In this document: in pieces, positions 60,325-64,000 of the stretch
Position numbering within the stretch: position 1 is the first letter of the stretch
Layout of the letters: the number at the start of each line of letters is the position of its first letter
Assembly (NCBI GenBank): GCA_040766745.1
Contig: JAXGPX010000001.1
Span: 248,001-312,000, forward strand
Length of the DNA stretch: 64,000 nucleotides
Direction: 5' to 3'
Source of the DNA: JAXGPX01 sp040766745
Lineage (GTDB): Bacteria; Bacillota; Sulfobacillia; Fermentithermobacillales; Fermentithermobacillaceae
Notes under the pieces: generated by a model
Seen by the model: only the letters and a program-made list of their open reading frames with translations
Told to the model about the DNA's origin: nothing
Database searches by the model: none
Translations under genes and position numbers: made by a program

Positions 60325-60515
60325 GCGTATCCTCCTCCCAGGCATTCGATCAAGTAACTCAATGCCCAGAATAGATCTATGCCTGAAGCATGTAGGACAT
60401 ACCTTGCGAGCAGGGAATCTAGGGGTTGTTTGTCTCCTGAATATGTCATCTTGAATATTATGTCATGAACCAAACGATTAAGGTAAAAGCGTTACGTGGT
60501 CAAGGGGGTGTTGTA

Positions 60516-61016
60516 ATGCTATTTAACGTCAACAAGGGAAATCTTGTCGTCAACGGAGGTTTTGAGCAAGGATTGGCAGGATGGGCCGGACACTGCAATG
60601 TAGGCCTGGTAGGATCGGCGTTTTCACACGAAGGCCTAGTTGCTGCTGCATTGGGCAAGCCTGATAATCTCCTTGAAGCTTCTATCTACCAGGATGTTTG
60701 CATCTCTCCAAAACGAACGTATATCTTCAGGTTTTTTGTTGCAGGGGTTTCATCAAACCCGGCGGATCTTACAGCAGACGTGCTGTGGCTTGATTCATGC
60801 GGCAATGTTATATGCTCGGCCCTTGATTGCTCGATATTTGTGCCCGGTGCGACTACCGGGCCGGCTTGTAGGGGTGGCTACAAAGCAATCGTTGCTTATA
60901 CAGAGCGGGCACCTTTCTCGGCGTCAGCCGCAAGAATTCTCTTTTACAAAGCTCAGGGAGAAGTCTGCGACAATTTCGTTCTGCTAGATGACGTAATGTT
61001 CCAAGAGCAATGTTGA
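60516..61016 (+). CDS. Surface-type beta-sandwich protein, paralogue 1 of 3
   Basis: 166 residues from ATG 60516 (GGGGGTG upstream). Starts GNLVVNGGFEQGLAGWAG, then YQDVCISPKRTYIFRFFV, VLWLDSCGNVI and FVPGATTGP. It resembles NTTRR-F1-like/carbohydrate-binding jelly-roll domains seen on spore or cell surfaces of Bacillota (from memory). No signal peptide visible. First of three tandem paralogues with 27- and 24-nt gaps; the group probably arose by duplication. Confidence 0.6.
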   Translation: MLFNVNKGNLVVNGGFEQGLAGWAGHCNVGLVGSAFSHEGLVAAALGKPDNLLEASIYQDVCISPKRTYIFRFFVAGVSSNPADLTADVLWLDSCGNVICSALDCSIFVPGATTGPACRGGYKAIVAYTERAPFSASAARILFYKAQGEVCDNFVLLDDVMFQEQC

Positions 61017-61043
61017 TATCTGCGGATTTAGGAGGTGAGTAGT

Positions 61044-61556
61044 GTGATAGCACAGGTTCCTGAGGGAAATCTGATTAGGAATCACAGTTTTGAAATTGGC
61101 CTTGCGTTTTGGCAAGTGCCCTTGACCCTGACTTCGACAGTAACTCAAAATGTGCGAATCGCCGATGCTGGATTATCCCATTCAGGCCTTGCCATGCTGG
61201 GGTTGGGGGCTCTGTATCCAAAACAACCTGCAGTTGTATATCAGGAAGTCCAGGTATGTCCTGGGAGATACTTCGAGTTAGATTTCTCAGTGGCAGGATA
61301 TTGCCAGTGTCCGGCTCCTCTCCAGGCAACGGTTACATGGCTTGATGGTTTCGGAAACGAGATAGGCCTTGGCTTGTCGATGTTCATTCCAGCAGCCACA
61401 ATAGGCCCTATTATCGACGGGGGATGGACTCTTCACACAGGGATTACCGACGAATCGCCTGTCGGGACCCGAAGCGCCAGGATTTCGTTTACCCGGGGCT
61501 CAGGTTCGGCAGAAATATTCATTGATGATGTTTTCTTTTTCCAGGTCGACAGGTAG
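61044..61556 (+). CDS. Surface-type beta-sandwich protein, paralogue 2 of 3
   Basis: 170 residues from GTG 61044 (GGAGGT 7 nt upstream). Same plan: GNLIRNHSFEIGLAFWQVP, YQEVQVCPGRYFELDFSVAG, VTWLDGFGNEIGLGLSMFIPAATIGP, ARISFTRGSG. No signal peptide. Confidence 0.6.
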   Translation: MIAQVPEGNLIRNHSFEIGLAFWQVPLTLTSTVTQNVRIADAGLSHSGLAMLGLGALYPKQPAVVYQEVQVCPGRYFELDFSVAGYCQCPAPLQATVTWLDGFGNEIGLGLSMFIPAATIGPIIDGGWTLHTGITDESPVGTRSARISFTRGSGSAEIFIDDVFFFQVDR

Positions 61557-61580
61557 CGGTTAAAAGAGGAGGTGTGAGAC

Positions 61581-62084
61581 GTGTTAGCGGCGGCAAAGTG
61601 TAACCTTATCGCCAATGGTGATTTCGAAAAAGGAAATGTGGGAGAACCTCCTGCATGCTGGGAATCTGAAAACGTGTTGCTTGCCGGCCCAGACCAGGCT
61701 TTTACAGGCCGGCAGGCAGCCTCCATGGGCGCCGAAGTTCAATCTGATCCGGCAATAATGTTCCAGGACTTACCGGTATTCCCTGTGCGCCGTTTTTTAC
61801 TGACGTTTCAAATGGCGTCGTCATATTGCTCTGCAGGCGATTTGCTGGTTCAAGTTAGGTGGCTGAACAACTCCGGTTGTGATTTAGGCGCCGGGCTCTA
61901 CGTATTCGTATCAGGGCTAGCTTCCGGAAAGCCCGGGGAAGGCCTGTGGCGGGAACAACTGTATTTGACTGATTATTCACCTGCAGGTGTATGCAGCGCC
62001 CGCCTGATTTTCACAAGGAGCCCTGGCAAGGCCGGTAGCAGCCCCATGATAATAGATGCAGTCACATTTGCAGACGTAAACTGA
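61581..62084 (+). CDS. Surface-type beta-sandwich protein, paralogue 3 of 3
   Basis: 167 residues from GTG 61581 (GAGGAGGTG upstream). CNLIANGDFEKGNVGEPPACW, FQDLPVFPVRRFLLTFQMA, VRWLNNSGCDLGAGLYVFVSG, ARLIFTRSPGK. The most divergent of the three. Followed by a terminator at 62095. Confidence 0.6.
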   Translation: MLAAAKCNLIANGDFEKGNVGEPPACWESENVLLAGPDQAFTGRQAASMGAEVQSDPAIMFQDLPVFPVRRFLLTFQMASSYCSAGDLLVQVRWLNNSGCDLGAGLYVFVSGLASGKPGEGLWREQLYLTDYSPAGVCSARLIFTRSPGKAGSSPMIIDAVTFADVN

Positions 62085-62094
62085 ATTGACAAGA

Positions 62095-62142
62095 CTCCGG
62101 AAGATGTATAGTTTATGTGGAACTAGGTTTTCCGGGGTTTTT
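62095..62142 (+). terminator. Terminator after the three paralogues
   Basis: CTCCGGAA (62095-62102) pairs with TTCCGGGG (62130-62137, one G-U), followed by TTTTT. Confidence 0.7.
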
Positions 62143-62286
62143 CATTACTTAAACTGCTTGGGATATGGCAATTAAAGGGACAAAGGAGTTTCTTGTTCCA
62201 AATCATGTAAAAATCTTTGCCTTATGATAAAATGAAGCGCAAGCAAGTGAAAGTATACGCTGGGCCTTGACGGAGGTGTTTGCAGG

Positions 62287-63360
62287 TTGGGCAGACACGG
62301 CGAGGGTTTCCCACTAATGCCCAAAAAGATTGTAGTAGGTGGCTTAGCCTCTCTTATGCTAAGTCTATCTTGTATATGGGTAGTTATCAGGTTTACTGGT
62401 GGCGGAAACCTGGTTGGGAACCTTTTGGCGGTGGGCTTGTCGACCGTGGTTTTGTCAATGCTGCTGGTAGTTGGAAGCTGGGTAGTTGATGCCCTTAGAC
62501 TCAAGATACTTGCATCTGCCATGGGTGGCCAGGTCAAATTCCTTGATGCGCTCAAGATGACGGTTATGGGTTCCTTTATGGCAGGAGTAACCCCATTCGA
62601 TACCGGCGGGGAGCCTTTGAAAGTATATTTTCTTCACAGGCGAGGCCTTAGTATAGGCGCCGCTACTGCCGTTGTTGCCCTTGGCTCTTTTCTCCATGCG
62701 ACTTCCAGGTTTGGGTTATGGCTGCTTGCGCCGGTTACCGTGATACTAACAGGCAACAGTCTGGAGATTCCCCCTGTCATAAAAACTACGCTTGCTGTAG
62801 GCATTTCTGTATACCTGTTATTCCTTGGCCTGATTATTGCTGTCATTCTGTGGCCTGAGGGGGTAGAGATGTTTACGCGAAAACTGTTTCAATTGAAGTG
62901 GCTGAAGCAATTGGTTCCAGAACCAACAGTTGCAGCCATACTCGAAAAAGTGAGAACCAGTGCTTATGATTTCAGAGATGGAGTAAAGAGAGTAAAATCA
63001 AGCGGCAGCCATGCTCTTCTTGCTTTGTTATTGAGTGTAGCCTACTGGGTCTTGGTAATATCAGTACCTGTCCTCATTGTTAGAGGAATGGTACCCCAGG
63101 TTTCATATTCACAGGTCTTCTTTGTGGCGATGACTCTTTATCTTGTTATGGCTTATGTGCCCACTCCTGGCTCAAGCGGCGGGGCAGAGGTGGGATCTGC
63201 ATACTTCTTTGCGTCTATTCTGCCGGCAAAACTCTTAGGCGGATTCGTCGTTATCTGGCGGTTTGTGACCTACTACTTCACTCTGCTGGTAGGCGGAGGG
63301 GTTGTGGCTTTCGAGACGATCAGTTGGTCTATTAGGCGATCCCAGCCAAGTCAAGAGTAG
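62287..63360 (+). CDS. Lysylphosphatidylglycerol synthase TM-type flippase family protein
   Basis: 357 residues, about eight to nine helices. TPFDTGGEPLKVYFLHRRGLSIGAATAVVALG and YVPTPGSSGGAEVGSAYFF are hallmarks of the LPG_synthase_TM (UPF0104, YbhN-like) family of putative lipid flippases. No catalytic soluble domain is attached, so aminoacyl transfer is not implied. TTG 62287 follows GGAGG. Confidence 0.82.
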   Translation: MGRHGEGFPLMPKKIVVGGLASLMLSLSCIWVVIRFTGGGNLVGNLLAVGLSTVVLSMLLVVGSWVVDALRLKILASAMGGQVKFLDALKMTVMGSFMAGVTPFDTGGEPLKVYFLHRRGLSIGAATAVVALGSFLHATSRFGLWLLAPVTVILTGNSLEIPPVIKTTLAVGISVYLLFLGLIIAVILWPEGVEMFTRKLFQLKWLKQLVPEPTVAAILEKVRTSAYDFRDGVKRVKSSGSHALLALLLSVAYWVLVISVPVLIVRGMVPQVSYSQVFFVAMTLYLVMAYVPTPGSSGGAEVGSAYFFASILPAKLLGGFVVIWRFVTYYFTLLVGGGVVAFETISWSIRRSQPSQE

Positions 63361-63549
63361 AATTGCCTGGCGCACGCCAAGCGATGGCAGCCAAGACCGG
63401 CCGAGAGCATCACTCTGAGCCCACTTGTCAGGCCAAGACTATCACCATAGCGGCACATGGAGGCTGGTTCAGAGCTATACTATGGTCATAGGGCCTGCCT
63501 GGAGATAGGCCAGAGCCAGGCCCCTATAAACGTTCATAGCAGCTCCAAA

Positions 63550-64000
63550 CTACTTGCCTAGATCGATTACCCGCAAGAAGACAGTTGCGGCTTCCGCTCT
63601 CGTGATTGAACTTGACAATCGTAAGGTTCCATCGTCGTAGCCCTTAATCAGGCCCTGCTCCATGCACCACAATACTGCCGCAGGATTTTCCGCGTTATTG
63701 AGTTCATCAACCTGTACAGTCAAGCCAGGCGAATTCTGTGGTTCCTGGGGGCCCTGTGATTCAATAGGGTCCTGTGACTCGGCAGGGTCGTGGGATTCGG
63801 AGGTTCCGGCGTTCTCTTGAGAATCGCCTAAAACGTGAGTAGTATCGTGCATACCTGCAGCTCTCCATAGAAGTGTACATACTTCTTCTCTGGGGCACAG
63901 CTCGTCCAAGGCCCATTCAGTATCTTCTGCTGGAAGAATACCTAACTTGGACAGATATACTACATACCGGTAGGCCCAGTGGCTCTGATCGCACAAAGCG
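63550..64000 (-). CDS. SLH-domain surface protein (partial, N-terminus outside window)
   Basis: The frame stays open to the right edge, so only the C-terminal ~150 residues are seen. Two S-layer homology segments: ...DQSHWAYRYVVYLSKLGILP with CPREEVCTLLWRAAG, and AVLWCMEQGLIKGYDDGTLRLSSSITRAEAATVFLRVID. Between them lies a repetitive Ser/Glu/Pro/Gln linker (DPAESQDPIESQGPQEPQ). SLH domains anchor proteins to pyruvylated wall polymers. The preceding gap 63361-63549 has GC-rich inverted repeats but no gene. Confidence 0.85.
   Translation of the reverse strand, partial: ALCDQSHWAYRYVVYLSKLGILPAEDTEWALDELCPREEVCTLLWRAAGMHDTTHVLGDSQENAGTSESHDPAESQDPIESQGPQEPQNSPGLTVQVDELNNAENPAAVLWCMEQGLIKGYDDGTLRLSSSITRAEAATVFLRVIDLGK

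Noticed and set aside
1..64000. CRISPR array or prophage
   Set aside because: No regularly spaced identical repeats with unique spacers, and no integrase, capsid, terminase or tail gene was seen.

Overview
The window reads as chromosomal DNA of an endospore-forming, Gram-positive-type bacterium (Bacillota, Clostridia-like), probably anaerobic, with GC content near 50% by eye. Support comes from strong Shine-Dalgarno sites (AGGAGG), many TTG/GTG starts, SigA-type promoters, and spore or low-GC Gram-positive families: three SPOCS/DUF3794 repeats, a YjcZ-like micropeptide, a Gmad2 lipoprotein, YmaF, an SLH protein and a VanW protein. I cannot name a genus. I saw no rRNA, tRNA, CRISPR array or intact transposase.

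Layout. 1-3033: minus-strand MacB/FtsX-type ABC exporter (permease, ATPase, permease). 3352-5534: S-adenosylmethionine decarboxylase, nucleoside diphosphate kinase, a DUF72 protein. 5596-6873: DUF401 permease. 7099-13984: DinG-like exonuclease with a decayed helicase half, SurE, small membrane protein, LysM/polysaccharide deacetylase, small proteins including FmdB-type and zinc-ribbon proteins. 14130-15640: folD and a cyclodeaminase-like gene (one-carbon metabolism). 16810-26975: purine nucleoside uptake and salvage operon (LacI-type regulator, ribokinase, nucleoside hydrolase, BMP lipoprotein, ATPase, two permeases, second nucleoside hydrolase, amidohydrolase/deaminase) behind a perfect LacI-type palindrome. 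27142-30006: methionine gamma-lyase after a structured leader, a hypothetical protein, and a lactate dehydrogenase with an unusual tail. 30193-37777: secreted phosphoesterase/beta-propeller protein, glycosyltransferase, Gmad2 lipoprotein, YkvI transporter, PHP phosphoesterase, HipA-like protein. 38014-42479: radical SAM protein, a protein with three flavinylation motifs, and a NarL-type response regulator with its sensor kinase. 42579-44551: ECF sigma factor and VanW protein. 44915-50011: SOS-type promoter/LexA box, catalytically dead ImuB-like polymerase, DUF6504 protein and DnaE2-like polymerase. 50132-51939: RsmD-like methyltransferase and AIR-synthase-like protein. 52004-55700: membrane coiled-coil protein, DUF1257 (Ycf35-like), DUF2997, a 59-residue protein, a Ycf46-like AAA+ ATPase and a NifU-type scaffold. 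55684-64000: glycosyltransferase and a spore/cell-surface group (SPOCS-SH3, CAP, YjcZ-like, SH3, three tandem paralogous surface-type proteins, a flippase-like membrane protein, a partial SLH protein).

Most notable: (1) the DUF1257-DUF2997-small protein-AAA+ cassette, known to me mainly from cyanobacteria and plastids and without an assigned biochemical function here; (2) an SOS-controlled ImuB/DUF6504/DnaE2 mutasome-like cassette without ImuA; (3) a multi-flavin extracellular-type protein beside a two-component system but without Rnf genes. Several enzymes carry substitutions of key residues (DinG helicase, deacetylase Asp to Asn, RsmD DPPY to APPY). A dispersed palindromic GGGGACGG repeat occurs at four places.
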